Shown here one piece after another: positions 15,469-23,598 of a DNA stretch of 64,000 nucleotides. Position 1 is the stretch's first letter, and each line of letters begins with the position of its first letter. A model generated the notes under the pieces. That model did not search any database and was not told where the DNA came from. It worked only from the letters and a program-made list of their open reading frames with translations. A program made the position numbers and the translations under genes. Source of the DNA: Pseudarthrobacter defluvii (lineage in GTDB: Bacteria; Actinomycetota; Actinomycetes; Actinomycetales; Micrococcaceae); the NCBI RefSeq assembly GCF_030816725.1, contig NZ_JAUSYG010000001.1, forward strand, positions 3,348,001-3,412,000, read 5' to 3'.

Positions 15469-16854
15469 TTGCCACACATCACCGGATATGACGTGTTCGA
15501 CGTGCGGTTTCCCACGTCGCTGTCGGCGGACGGCTCGGACGCCATGAACCACGACGCCGACTATTCCGCCGCCTACATTGTGCTGAAAACAGACGACCCT
15601 GCGCTGTACGGCTGCGGGTTCACCTTCACCATCGGCCGCGGCAACGAAATCTGCGCCGCCGCCATGGAACTGCGCGCCCGGCCTCTTTTGGGACAGGATC
15701 TAGACGGTATCTGCGGCAACCCCGGGGAAACGTACCGTGGCCTGAAGCGCGATTCCCAACTCCGCTGGCTGGGGCCGGACAAGGGCGTGGAACACCTCGC
15801 CCTTGGAGCTGTCATGAACGCGGTCTGGGACCTCGCGGCGCGGCGGGCAGGGAAGCCGTTGTGGCGGTTGCTCTCGGACATGACCCCTGAGCAGATCGTT
15901 GATGCCGCCGACCTGAGCTATCTTTCCGACGCCCTGACCCGCGAGGAAGCGCTCGGCCTCTTGGCCCGCCTTGCCCCGACCAGGGACGAGCGCATCCGGC
16001 AGCTGACTGAAAACGGCTACCCGTGCTACACCACGTCTGCGGGCTGGCTGGGCTACTCGGACGAGAAGCTCCGGCGGCTGTGCCAGGAGGCGGTGGACCA
16101 GGGGTACCGTCACATCAAGCTCAAGGTAGGCGCGTCCCTGGAGGACGATATCCGCCGCCTCGGCATCGCCCGCGAGGTCATCGGACCTGAGGGAAACCTG
16201 ATGATCGACGCAAACCAGGTGTGGGATGTTCCGCAGGCCATCGACTGGGTCAAGCAGCTCGCCGAATTCAGCCCAATGTGGATCGAGGAGCCCACCAGTC
16301 CGGACGATGTCCTAGGGCACGCCGAAATCCGGCGCGCGGTCCAGCCGATCGGGGTGGCCACCGGGGAACACGGCATGAACCGTGTGCTCTTCAAGCAACT
16401 TTTCCAGGCCGGCGCCATCGATTACTGCCAGCTGGATGCCTGCCGTCTCGCCAGTGTGAACGAGGTCCTCGCGGTGCAGTTGATGGCGGCAAAGTTCGGC
16501 ATCCCGGTGTGCCCGCATGCGGGCGGCGTGGGCCTGTGCGAGCTGGTCCAGCATTTGTCCATCTTCGATTTCATTGCCGTGTCAGGCGATCTCACAGGGA
16601 GGGTGACGGAGTTCGTGGACCACCTTCACGAGCATTTCGTGGATCCGTGCATCATCAGCGATGGCGCGTATGTCATGCCGGCAAACGCGGGATACTCGGC
16701 CGAACTGAAGGAACAGACGTTGCAGGAATTCGCCTTCCCCTATGGCAGCTACTGGGCAGGAACTGACACTGGCCAGGCAGAACAGTCCTGGCGGGCCGCC
16801 AACCCACCCGGCCGGGTTGCCTTCGCCAGCGCACGCTGGGAGGCGCAGGCATGA
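15469..16854 (+). CDS. L-fuconate dehydratase, enolase superfamily
   Basis: Dehydrates L-fuconate to 2-keto-3-deoxy-L-fuconate. The start is a TTG with GGAGGG six bases before it, giving MPHITGYDVFDVRFPTS, which matches fuconate dehydratase N-termini; the frame is open further upstream but that part covers the promoter. 461 residues. Enolase-superfamily catalytic groups are in order: the K-x-K pair in HIKLKVG (about K217, K219), metal ligands in DANQVW (D247), IEEPTSPDD (E273) and GEHG (E300), and the His of CPHAGG (about H350). Insertions typical of the fuconate dehydratase subgroup (PCYTTSAGWLGYSDEKL) are present. First gene of a tightly packed six-gene operon; its last codons overlap the mutarotase start (ATGA). 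Confidence 0.92.
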   Translation: MPHITGYDVFDVRFPTSLSADGSDAMNHDADYSAAYIVLKTDDPALYGCGFTFTIGRGNEICAAAMELRARPLLGQDLDGICGNPGETYRGLKRDSQLRWLGPDKGVEHLALGAVMNAVWDLAARRAGKPLWRLLSDMTPEQIVDAADLSYLSDALTREEALGLLARLAPTRDERIRQLTENGYPCYTTSAGWLGYSDEKLRRLCQEAVDQGYRHIKLKVGASLEDDIRRLGIAREVIGPEGNLMIDANQVWDVPQAIDWVKQLAEFSPMWIEEPTSPDDVLGHAEIRRAVQPIGVATGEHGMNRVLFKQLFQAGAIDYCQLDACRLASVNEVLAVQLMAAKFGIPVCPHAGGVGLCELVQHLSIFDFIAVSGDLTGRVTEFVDHLHEHFVDPCIISDGAYVMPANAGYSAELKEQTLQEFAFPYGSYWAGTDTGQAEQSWRAANPPGRVAFASARWEAQA

Positions 16855-17279
16855 TCAACTACACCCTCATCCATCCGGGACTGCTGGCTGCGCTCGCCGA
16901 GTCCGGGCACGGCTCGAAGATCCTCATCGCTGATGCCAACTACCCGCACAACACCGGGGCGCCAGCCTCCGCACGGCGGATCGCGCTGAACCTTCGGCCC
17001 GGCCTGCTGTCCATCGACCAGATCCTTGAAGTGTTGGTCGATGCGGTGCCCCTGGAAGCAGCAGCAGTGATGACGCCACCGGACGGCAACTGGACGGAAG
17101 CCGTCAAGGGCTATGAAAGCACCCTTGGCGGAAACGTCCCCATCGAGTCCCATCAGCGCTTCGAGTTCTATGACGCGGCCCGCTCACCTGATGTCGCCGT
17201 CGTCATTGCCAGCGGTGACACGCGGCACTATGCGAACCTCTTACTGACCATCGGTGTCCGGCCCGACGGCACGGCGTGA
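16851..17279 (+). CDS. fucU: L-fucose mutarotase, RbsD/FucU family
   Basis: Interconverts the anomers of L-fucose so that free sugar enters the dehydrogenase step. 142 residues, as usual for RbsD/FucU. Signature residues are LIHPGLLAALAESGHGSKILIADANYP near the N-terminus (the histidines and aspartate line the active site in the family) and the C-terminal IASGDTRHYANLLLTIGV. Start codon overlaps the dehydratase stop (ATGA) and its own stop overlaps the next gene, so expression is coupled. D-ribose pyranase is the family alternative, but the cluster favours fucose. Confidence 0.88.
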   Translation: MINYTLIHPGLLAALAESGHGSKILIADANYPHNTGAPASARRIALNLRPGLLSIDQILEVLVDAVPLEAAAVMTPPDGNWTEAVKGYESTLGGNVPIESHQRFEFYDAARSPDVAVVIASGDTRHYANLLLTIGVRPDGTA

Positions 17280-18172
17280 TGGAGGCGACTTCAGCCCCGG
17301 TCATTGATTCGCATGTCCACGTGTGGGATCCGGCCGTGCTCAACTACGCCTGGCTTTCGGAAGCACCCCACCTGAACAGGCCGTTCCTGCCCGAACACCT
17401 CCCGCACATGGCGGCCAACATCCGGGCGGCCATTTTTGTCCAGGCCGACTGCCGTGATGACCAGGCCCTGAAGGAAGTGGACTGGGTGAGCGGCCTCCGC
17501 GCAGGCTGGCCGCAGCTGGCGGGGATTGTGGCTTTCGCCCCCATCAGCCGTGGTGACGCCGTTGGGCAGGACCTGGACCAACTGCTGGAACGGCCGCTGG
17601 TCCGCGGGGTGCGCCAGCTGTTCCAGGACCGGGACGAATCGTTCATGCTGCACCCGGCCACGCTGGCCGGCGCACGGCAGGTGGCAGCATCGGGACTGGT
17701 TTTTGACGCGTGTATCCGCGCAAGGCAGCTCGCTGCCTTGGCGGAGTTTGCCCGCTGCGTCCCTGACCTGCTGATTGTGCTGGACCACATGGGCAAGCCA
17801 CCTGTCGCCAGCGGCGAGCTCACGGCGTGGCGCAGCGGCATGCAGGAGCTGGCCCGGCAGGAAAACGTCGTCGTCAAAATTTCGGGGGTCGGCGCCGAAG
17901 CGGACCCGCACCGTGCCCTGGCGCCCCAGGCGCTGCCGTTCATCCAGGAGACGCTGCACCTTTTCGGTGCGGAGCGTTGCATGATCGGCAGCGACTGTCC
18001 CGTCTCACTGACAAGCCCGGCCGCGTACCAGGACTGGATCACCATCGTGGACAAGGCGATGGCGGGCGCTTCCGACAGCGAGCGCGGCAGCGTCAGTCAC
18101 CGAACGGCCGCGCGGGTTTACCAGCTCAGGGACGACGCAGGGCAGACAGCCACCAACCAGGAAAAGGACTGA
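17279..18172 (+). CDS. Amidohydrolase, probable L-fuconolactonase
   Basis: Hydrolyses the lactone made by L-fucose dehydrogenase to L-fuconate. Amidohydrolase_2-type TIM barrel, 297 residues from the ATG (a GTG three bases earlier is possible). Metal-site motifs are DSHVHVWDPAV at the N-terminus, LDHMGKPP in the middle and GSDCPVSL near the C-terminus; FVQADCRDDQALKEVDWV is typical of the lactonase group (COG3618). It overlaps the mutarotase stop by one base (TGATG), and the dehydrogenase starts two bases after it. Substrate is assigned by pathway context with good family agreement. Confidence 0.88.
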   Translation: MEATSAPVIDSHVHVWDPAVLNYAWLSEAPHLNRPFLPEHLPHMAANIRAAIFVQADCRDDQALKEVDWVSGLRAGWPQLAGIVAFAPISRGDAVGQDLDQLLERPLVRGVRQLFQDRDESFMLHPATLAGARQVAASGLVFDACIRARQLAALAEFARCVPDLLIVLDHMGKPPVASGELTAWRSGMQELARQENVVVKISGVGAEADPHRALAPQALPFIQETLHLFGAERCMIGSDCPVSLTSPAAYQDWITIVDKAMAGASDSERGSVSHRTAARVYQLRDDAGQTATNQEKD

Positions 18173-18173
18173 C

Positions 18174-19145
18174 ATGCAAGCAGAAACCCGCACCATCCCC
18201 GGCACCACCGTTCAACTGCCGGTGCTCGGCTTCGGCGGCGCCCCCATCGGGAACCTTTACCGGCAGGTGCCGGAGCAGGAAGCGCTCGACGCCGTCACCG
18301 CGGCCTGGGAGGGCGGCGTCCGGTACTTCGACACCGCGCCGCACTACGGGCTGGGTCTGTCCGAACGCCGGCTGGGCGCCGCGCTGGCCGGCCAGGACCG
18401 GGGCAGTTACGTCCTCAGCACCAAGATCGGGCGGCTCCTCCGCCCCAACCCTTCACCGCAGGGCGAGGACACGGAGGGCTTCGACGTCCCTGACGACCTC
18501 CACCGCGTCCGGGACTACTCACGCGACGGCGTGCTGCGCTCCATCGAGGAAAGCCTGCAGCGGCTGGGCACTGACCGGATCGACGTCGTCTACATCCACG
18601 ACCCTGACGACTACTGGACCGAGGCGGTGGAAGGCGCTGCCCCCACACTGTCCGCGTTGCGCGACGAAGGCGTGATCGGAGCCTGGGGTGCCGGCATGAA
18701 CCAGGCGGAGATGCTCCACCGGTTCGTTACCGAGACGGACATCGACGTGGTCATGCTCGCAGGCCGGTACACGCTGCTGGAGCAAGGTGCGGCCCAGGCC
18801 CTGCTCCCCGCCTGCCTGGAACGCGGAGTCGGCGTTGTCAATGTGGGCGTCTTCAATTCAGGCCTGCTGTCCAAGGAACGGCCCGCCGCAAATGCCACCT
18901 ACAACTACGCATCCGCGCCCCAGGAACTTCTGGACAGGGCCAACCTGCTGGCGGACATCTGCGAATCGCACGGCACCACGCTTCCCGCCGCAGCCCTCCA
19001 CTACCCATACCAGCACCAGGCCGTGACCAGCGTTGTCCTGGGCATGCGGACGCCGGCGCAGGTGAAGCAAAACCTGGACCTGGCCTCGCAGTCCGTCCCT
19101 GACCAGCTGTGGGCCGACCTCCGGGACCGCGGACTGATCAGCTGA
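18174..19145 (+). CDS. Aldo/keto reductase, probable L-fucose dehydrogenase
   Basis: First oxidation of the route: L-fucose to L-fuconolactone with NAD(P). AKR-family barrel of 323 residues with tetrad residues visible: GVRYFDTAPHYGLGLSERRLG (Asp, Tyr), STKIGR (Lys) and DVVYIHDPD (His). Closest in pattern to D-threo-aldose 1-dehydrogenases (LPVLGFGGAPIGNLY start; ALHYPYQHQAVTSVVLGMR near the end). The ATG follows the lactonase stop within two bases. Followed after 38 bases by the diketo acid hydrolase. Direction and substrate inferred from cluster and subfamily. Confidence 0.88.
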   Translation: MQAETRTIPGTTVQLPVLGFGGAPIGNLYRQVPEQEALDAVTAAWEGGVRYFDTAPHYGLGLSERRLGAALAGQDRGSYVLSTKIGRLLRPNPSPQGEDTEGFDVPDDLHRVRDYSRDGVLRSIEESLQRLGTDRIDVVYIHDPDDYWTEAVEGAAPTLSALRDEGVIGAWGAGMNQAEMLHRFVTETDIDVVMLAGRYTLLEQGAAQALLPACLERGVGVVNVGVFNSGLLSKERPAANATYNYASAPQELLDRANLLADICESHGTTLPAAALHYPYQHQAVTSVVLGMRTPAQVKQNLDLASQSVPDQLWADLRDRGLIS

Positions 19146-19183
19146 CAGCAACAACCACCTCCAACCACGAAAAGAAGACACGA

Positions 19184-20029
19184 ATGCAGTTTGCTCGCAT
19201 AGGTGCCCCGGGCAAGGAAGTCCCCGCCCTGCTGCACGAAAAGAAGTACTACTCCCTGGAACAGGTGGCGAAAGACATCGACGCCGACTTCTGGGAATCC
19301 GACGGGCCAGGACGGGCGGCAGCAGCACTCGCCGCCGGAGAACTGGCGGAGCTCCCCGTCGACGGAGCACGGATCGGGGCTCCGATCGCCAGGCCGTCCT
19401 CCGTCATCTGCGTCGGTATGAACTACGCAGCCCACGCCGCCGAATCAGGCTCGGCTCCCCCTTCCGTGCCCATCATTTTCCACAAAGCCCCGAACACTGT
19501 CGCCGGGCCGTTCGATCCCGTGGCCATCCCGCGTGGTTCCACCAAGACCGACTGGGAAGTGGAACTGGGCGTGGTCATCAGCCGGCGCACCTCCTACCTG
19601 GACTCCCCGGCGCAGGCCCGTGACTGCATCGCAGGCTTCGTCACCGTCAACGACCTGTCGGAGCGGACATTCCAGCTGGAGGTATCCGGCGGCCAGTGGT
19701 CCAAGGGAAAGAGCTGTGCGGGCTTTTGCCCCACGGGCCCTTACCTCGCGACCCCGGACGAGGTGGATGCCGGCGGCTTGCGGCTGCGCAGTTGGGTGAA
19801 CGGCGAAATCCGCCAGGACTCCTCCACCCGTGACCTGATCTTCGGCGTGGAGCAGGTTATCTATGACCTCAGCCAGTTCCTGGTCCTTGAGCCCGGAGAC
19901 CTGATCTGCACCGGCACCCCGGAGGGAGTAGCCCTGTCCGGGCGTTTTCCCTACCTTCAGGCCGGGGACGTCGTCGAACTTGAAGTAGCGGGACTCGGCC
20001 GCCAGCGCCAGGAATTCTTCCAGGGCTAA
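19184..20029 (+). CDS. Fumarylacetoacetate hydrolase family, probable 2,4-diketo-3-deoxy-L-fuconate hydrolase
   Basis: Cleaves 2,4-diketo-3-deoxy-L-fuconate to pyruvate and L-lactate, the last step of the non-phosphorylative fucose route. FAH-fold protein of 281 residues from the ATG preceded by GAAAAGAAG. Family features: SSVICVGMNYAAHAAESG, PIIFHKAPNTVAGPFDPV, the metal ligands in DWEVELGVVI, and the C-terminal GDLICTGTPEGVAL. An N-terminal extension (MQFARIGAPGKEVPALL) is normal for this subgroup. It lies between the two dehydrogenases that bracket the pathway. Confidence 0.88.
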   Translation: MQFARIGAPGKEVPALLHEKKYYSLEQVAKDIDADFWESDGPGRAAAALAAGELAELPVDGARIGAPIARPSSVICVGMNYAAHAAESGSAPPSVPIIFHKAPNTVAGPFDPVAIPRGSTKTDWEVELGVVISRRTSYLDSPAQARDCIAGFVTVNDLSERTFQLEVSGGQWSKGKSCAGFCPTGPYLATPDEVDAGGLRLRSWVNGEIRQDSSTRDLIFGVEQVIYDLSQFLVLEPGDLICTGTPEGVALSGRFPYLQAGDVVELEVAGLGRQRQEFFQG

Positions 20030-20046
20030 CCACGAAAGGACCAACA

Positions 20047-20805
20047 ATGGAGTTTGCAGGAATCAAGGCCATCGTTACCGGCGGAGCCTCCGGGATTGGG
20101 GCAGCCACTGCGAAACTGCTCCAGGAGCGCGGAGCTGACGTCGCCATCCTTGACCTCAACCCTGACCAGGCGCCGGCGGGAGTGAAAGCCATCCAATGCG
20201 ACGTCTCCGACGATGCCTCCGTCCGCCGGGCCATCGAAGAGGCTGCGGAGCAGCTCGGCGGGATCGACGTCGTGGCCAACAATGCCGGGGTGGGTGCGCA
20301 GGGCACCATCGAGGCAAATGACGACGCCGAGTGGCACCGGGTGTTCGACGTCAACGTGCTGGGCATGGTCCGGGTTTCAAGGGCTGCGCTGCCGTACTTG
20401 CGACGGTCCGCCCACGCGGCCATCGTCAACACATGCTCGGTCGCCGCCACCGCCGGGCTCCCCCAGCGTGCCCTGTACAGCGCAACCAAGGGTGCAGTGT
20501 TGTCACTTACCCTGGCCATGGCCGCCGACCACCTGCAGGAAGGCATCAGGGTCAACTGCGTGAACCCGGGGACTGCTGACACTCCCTGGATTGGCAGGCT
20601 CCTCTCCACCGCACCGGATCCTGCGGCGGAGCGGGCAGCGCTGGAGGCACGCCAGCCGCACGGCCGGTTGGTCTCCCCTGAGGAAGTAGCGGCAGCCGTG
20701 GTTTACCTTGCCAGCCCGCTCTCCGGGTCCACCACCGGAGTGGACCTGGCAGTGGACGGCGGAATGCAGGCTCTTCGGCTCCGTCCGCGCGCTGCCGCCT
20801 CCTGA
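20047..20805 (+). CDS. Short-chain dehydrogenase, probable 2-keto-3-deoxy-L-fuconate 4-dehydrogenase
   Basis: Oxidises 2-keto-3-deoxy-L-fuconate at C4 to the diketo acid used by the hydrolase encoded just before it. Classical SDR of 252 residues: cofactor loop TGGASGIGAATA, Asp at the end of beta 2 (LDLN, favouring NAD), NNAGVG, catalytic Ser region TCSVAA and Tyr-Lys in YSATKGAV, and the C-terminal VDGGMQ. GAAAGGA precedes the ATG. It closes the fucose operon; the next gene has its own promoter. Confidence 0.88.
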   Translation: MEFAGIKAIVTGGASGIGAATAKLLQERGADVAILDLNPDQAPAGVKAIQCDVSDDASVRRAIEEAAEQLGGIDVVANNAGVGAQGTIEANDDAEWHRVFDVNVLGMVRVSRAALPYLRRSAHAAIVNTCSVAATAGLPQRALYSATKGAVLSLTLAMAADHLQEGIRVNCVNPGTADTPWIGRLLSTAPDPAAERAALEARQPHGRLVSPEEVAAAVVYLASPLSGSTTGVDLAVDGGMQALRLRPRAAAS

Positions 20806-20843
20806 GCAGGCGGCCGTCAGGCGCCAATCAGTCGGCGGGTGGG

Positions 20844-20856
20844 TAATGTTCTGTCA
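20844..20856 (+). promoter_or_regulatory. Leaderless promoter of the CorC/HlyC gene
   Basis: TAATGT (20844-20849), then six bases, then the ATG at 20856; no ribosome binding site is visible between. The transcript is expected to start at the initiation codon. Confidence 0.45.
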
Positions 20857-22151
20857 TGGACAGCGGCGCCCTGGTCAATATTGCGTTGGTTCTCGGTTTC
20901 GTGCTGCTGGGCGGAGTCTTCGCGGCGGCTGAGATGGCTCTTGTTTCCCTGCGTGAAAGCCAGGTGCGCCGCATCGAGAAGTCCGGCGACACCGGTGCGC
21001 GCACTGCCGCCCTGGCCCGCAACCCCAACCGGTTCCTCTCAACAGTCCAGATCGGGGTGACCCTGTCCGGGTTCTTCTCGGCGGCCTACGGCGCCTCGGC
21101 GATCGCGCCCGACGTCGTGCCCCTCCTCGAAACCATCGGGCTGGGTGCTGCGGCCGCGCCCGTGTCCTTCATCGGCATGACCCTGCTGGTGGCCTACCTT
21201 TCCCTTGTGCTGGGCGAACTGGCACCCAAGAGGCTGGCGCTGCAAAGCCCCGTCGCCTTCACCAGGGTCCTGGCCCCGCCGCTGATTGCCCTCTCGCACG
21301 CCATGCGGCCCGTCATCTGGCTGCTGTCGGAGTCCACCGATGCCGTGGTCCGGCTCCTGGGTGGGGATCCGCACGCGAGGCGGCCCAGCGTCACGTCCGA
21401 GGAACTGTGGGACATGGTGGCGGAGAACGAGATGCTCGAGGAGAGCAGCCGGCACATCCTTGCCGACGTGTTTGGCGCTGGGGACAGGACTCTGCAGGAG
21501 GTGATGCGCCCCCGCACGGAGGCCACCTTCATCGACGGCGCCATGACCATCACGGATGCCCGCAGCATGGTCCGGGACGGCCCCTATTCACGGTTTCCAG
21601 TCATCGGAAGGAGCCCCGACGATATCCTGGGCTTTGTGCACATCCGCGACCTCATGCCCGGGGACGAGGCGCAGGACCGGCGCCCGGTGCGGGACATCGT
21701 CCGGGAAATCCTTGCCATGCCCGGCACCAACCGCGTCCTGCCGTCACTGTCCCGGATGCGCAAGGCCAACCAGCACATCGCACTGGTGGTGGATGAATAC
21801 GGCGGCACGGACGGTGTGGTCACGCTCGAAGACCTGGTGGAGGAACTGGTGGGCGAGATCTACGACGAGTACGACACCGGCGCCGAGCACGAGGACCGCG
21901 TCCGCATGGCCAACGGCACCATCGACGTGGACGGCGGCCTGATCCTCCAGGAGTTCACGGCGGCGTCCGGAATCGCCCTGCCCGAGGGCCACTATGAGAC
22001 AGTGGCCGGGTTCATGCTGGACCGCCTTGGACGCTTGCCCGCCGCCGGTGACAGGGTCCAGATCGCCGGGTACGTCCTGACGGTCCTCGGCATGGACCGG
22101 TTGCGGATCGCCCGGATCCGCGTCACCCCGGTCACCGAGGAGCCCGGCTGA
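20856..22151 (+). CDS. CNNM/CorC (HlyC) family membrane protein with CBS pair
   Basis: Membrane protein of 431 residues with the standard three-part layout. Residues about 1-190 form a DUF21/CNNM membrane domain (LGGVFAAAEMALVSLRES, VQIGVTLSGFFSAAYGAS, LGELAPKRLAL). Residues about 205-335 are two CBS domains (DRTLQEVMRPRTEATFI, GYSRFPV-like PYSRFPVIGR, VVDEYGGTDGVVTLEDLVEELVGEI). Residues about 345-425 are the CorC_HlyC domain (LPEGHYETVAGFMLDRLGRLP). Relatives act in magnesium or cobalt efflux; the historic hemolysin name is misleading. Single-gene unit ending in a hairpin. Confidence 0.92.
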   Translation: MDSGALVNIALVLGFVLLGGVFAAAEMALVSLRESQVRRIEKSGDTGARTAALARNPNRFLSTVQIGVTLSGFFSAAYGASAIAPDVVPLLETIGLGAAAAPVSFIGMTLLVAYLSLVLGELAPKRLALQSPVAFTRVLAPPLIALSHAMRPVIWLLSESTDAVVRLLGGDPHARRPSVTSEELWDMVAENEMLEESSRHILADVFGAGDRTLQEVMRPRTEATFIDGAMTITDARSMVRDGPYSRFPVIGRSPDDILGFVHIRDLMPGDEAQDRRPVRDIVREILAMPGTNRVLPSLSRMRKANQHIALVVDEYGGTDGVVTLEDLVEELVGEIYDEYDTGAEHEDRVRMANGTIDVDGGLILQEFTAASGIALPEGHYETVAGFMLDRLGRLPAAGDRVQIAGYVLTVLGMDRLRIARIRVTPVTEEPG

Positions 22152-22165
22152 TCCGCTGAGGAGGT

Positions 22166-22188
22166 ACGACGGCGGTGTGCGCCGTCGT
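22166..22188 (+). terminator. Hairpin after the CorC/HlyC gene
   Basis: Perfect 9-base stem ACGACGGCG/CGCCGTCGT with a five-base loop, 14 bases after the stop. The ACGACGGCG stem recurs in the terminators near 9707 and 51076. The rest of the 193-base gap up to the next start shows nothing else recognisable. Confidence 0.75.
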
Positions 22189-22344
22189 CGTCCCGTCCGG
22201 GACCAATGGCCCTACGGGCAGGGATGGGGACCGGCCACAGTTAAGGGGCGGCTGGCTGAAGGGGCCAGGAGCGGCTGGGGGCTGTTTCCGTTGTGCATTC
22301 GGGGCACAGGGCACGTGTCCCTTACCCCGAAAGGACACATCGCT

Positions 22345-22794
22345 ATGCTCACGAAACGCACCACCGTCATTGGCACTGCCTTGGCCCTCGGGGCTGCGGC
22401 CTTCGCAGCCCCGGCGCAGGCCGCAAGCAGCAACGGAGCGGACGTCAGCAAGTTCAATGAGTGCACGCCCTACAGCGAGGTCCGGACCTGCAGTTCAGGC
22501 ATTGTGGTCAGCAACCACGTCTCAACGCCCAGCGGCAACGAGTCCACCTCGTCCTCCAGCAACTACACGGACACCCTGACCTCCAATGACGGGAGCACCT
22601 CTGCGACCATCAGCACCCAGACGCACACCCACATCCTGGTCCGCGACGGACAGGTGTTCGAGATGGGCCAGCATTACCGGGAGCAAAGCACCTTCACAAG
22701 CCCGGACGGCACCCGGCAGTGCTGGGAACGGGAGGATTCCCATCAGGTGCGGGGCTCCGTCCAGTACGACCGTGAGGCGCATTACTGCCCGTGA
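22345..22794 (+). CDS. Small secreted protein of unknown function
   Basis: 149 residues, start at the ATG preceded by GAAAGGA. Clear signal peptide: MLTKRTTVIGTALALGAAAF with cleavage expected after APAQA. The mature part is Ser/Thr-rich and hydrophilic with four cysteines (FNECTPY, RTCSSG, RQCWERED, HYCP), two early and two late, suggesting two disulfides. A histidine-containing strand (TQTHTHILVRDGQVFEMGQHY) is near the middle. No domain recognised. It runs tail to tail with the dienelactone hydrolase gene 16 bases away. Confidence 0.7.
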   Translation: MLTKRTTVIGTALALGAAAFAAPAQAASSNGADVSKFNECTPYSEVRTCSSGIVVSNHVSTPSGNESTSSSSNYTDTLTSNDGSTSATISTQTHTHILVRDGQVFEMGQHYREQSTFTSPDGTRQCWEREDSHQVRGSVQYDREAHYCP

Positions 22795-22810
22795 GTGGCT
22801 GCCGCCGCTC

Positions 22811-23554
22811 TTAGGTCCCCAGGCTCCGCTCAAGGAAGGCGAGCGTCCGGGCCCAGGAGTCGGCGGCTGCTTCCGCGTTGTAGGTGTACCTGTTGGTGTC
22901 GTTGAAGAAGGCGTGGCCGGTGCCCGGATACACCACCGCTTCGAAGTCCACCCCGGCTTTCCGCATCTGTGACTTGAGCCCGGGCAGCTCCTCCATGAGG
23001 GCCGTGTCCTGTTCGCCGTAAAAGGCCAGGACGGGGCAGTTGATGGCGCGCAGCTCGGTGTCCTTGAACTCGGCGTGGCCATAGAAAGGGATGGCGGCGC
23101 GCAGCCGGGGTTCGGCAACGGCAAGTGAGAACGTGTATGTCCCGCCCAGGCAAAAGCCCGTTGCGGCCACCCGGCCCGCCAGTCCTGGAACGCCTTCCAG
23201 GTGGTCGAAGCAGGCATGCAGGGCGGCGACGGCGTGCTTGGCATAGTCCGGCGAGCGCATGGGCGCCATGTGCTTCCGCAGGCGCGGCTGGGCGTTGCTG
23301 CGCTGTTCGGGATCGAACGCCGCCTGCTGCAGCTCCCCTGTGAGGTCGGCGGTGCCGCCGGCTCCGGACAGCAGGTCCGGGGCGACTGCCAGGTAGCCTT
23401 CCGCCGCAAAGCGGTCCGCCACATCCTTGGTGTGGCCCACCAGCCCCCACACTTCGTGGACCACCACCAGCCCGCCCTTAAGAGTCCCGGCTGGTTCGCT
23501 GACGTACGCCTGGACGGAGGATTCGGCGTTGCCCAGAGCCATCATGTTTCCCAT
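22811..23554 (-). CDS. Dienelactone hydrolase family protein
   Basis: Alpha/beta hydrolase of the DLH family, cytoplasmic, about 247 residues. The catalytic triad is visible: Cys in ATGFCLGGTY, Asp in FYGEQDTAL, His in PGTGHAFFND. VVVHEVWGLVGHTKDVADRFAAEGYLAVAPDL is the characteristic N-terminal block. The start is uncertain: the ATG giving MGNMMALGN is used, but a GTG 30 bases upstream and ATGs 9-12 bases inside are also possible, and none has a strong ribosome binding site. DLHs open dienelactones in aromatic degradation, but no such genes are nearby, so the substrate is unknown. Confidence 0.88.
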   Translation of the reverse strand: MGNMMALGNAESSVQAYVSEPAGTLKGGLVVVHEVWGLVGHTKDVADRFAAEGYLAVAPDLLSGAGGTADLTGELQQAAFDPEQRSNAQPRLRKHMAPMRSPDYAKHAVAALHACFDHLEGVPGLAGRVAATGFCLGGTYTFSLAVAEPRLRAAIPFYGHAEFKDTELRAINCPVLAFYGEQDTALMEELPGLKSQMRKAGVDFEAVVYPGTGHAFFNDTNRYTYNAEAAADSWARTLAFLERSLGT

Positions 23555-23598
23555 GGGGCCAGCATGGCACGCTCCCCCGAGCACTTCCTAGGGGTGGG

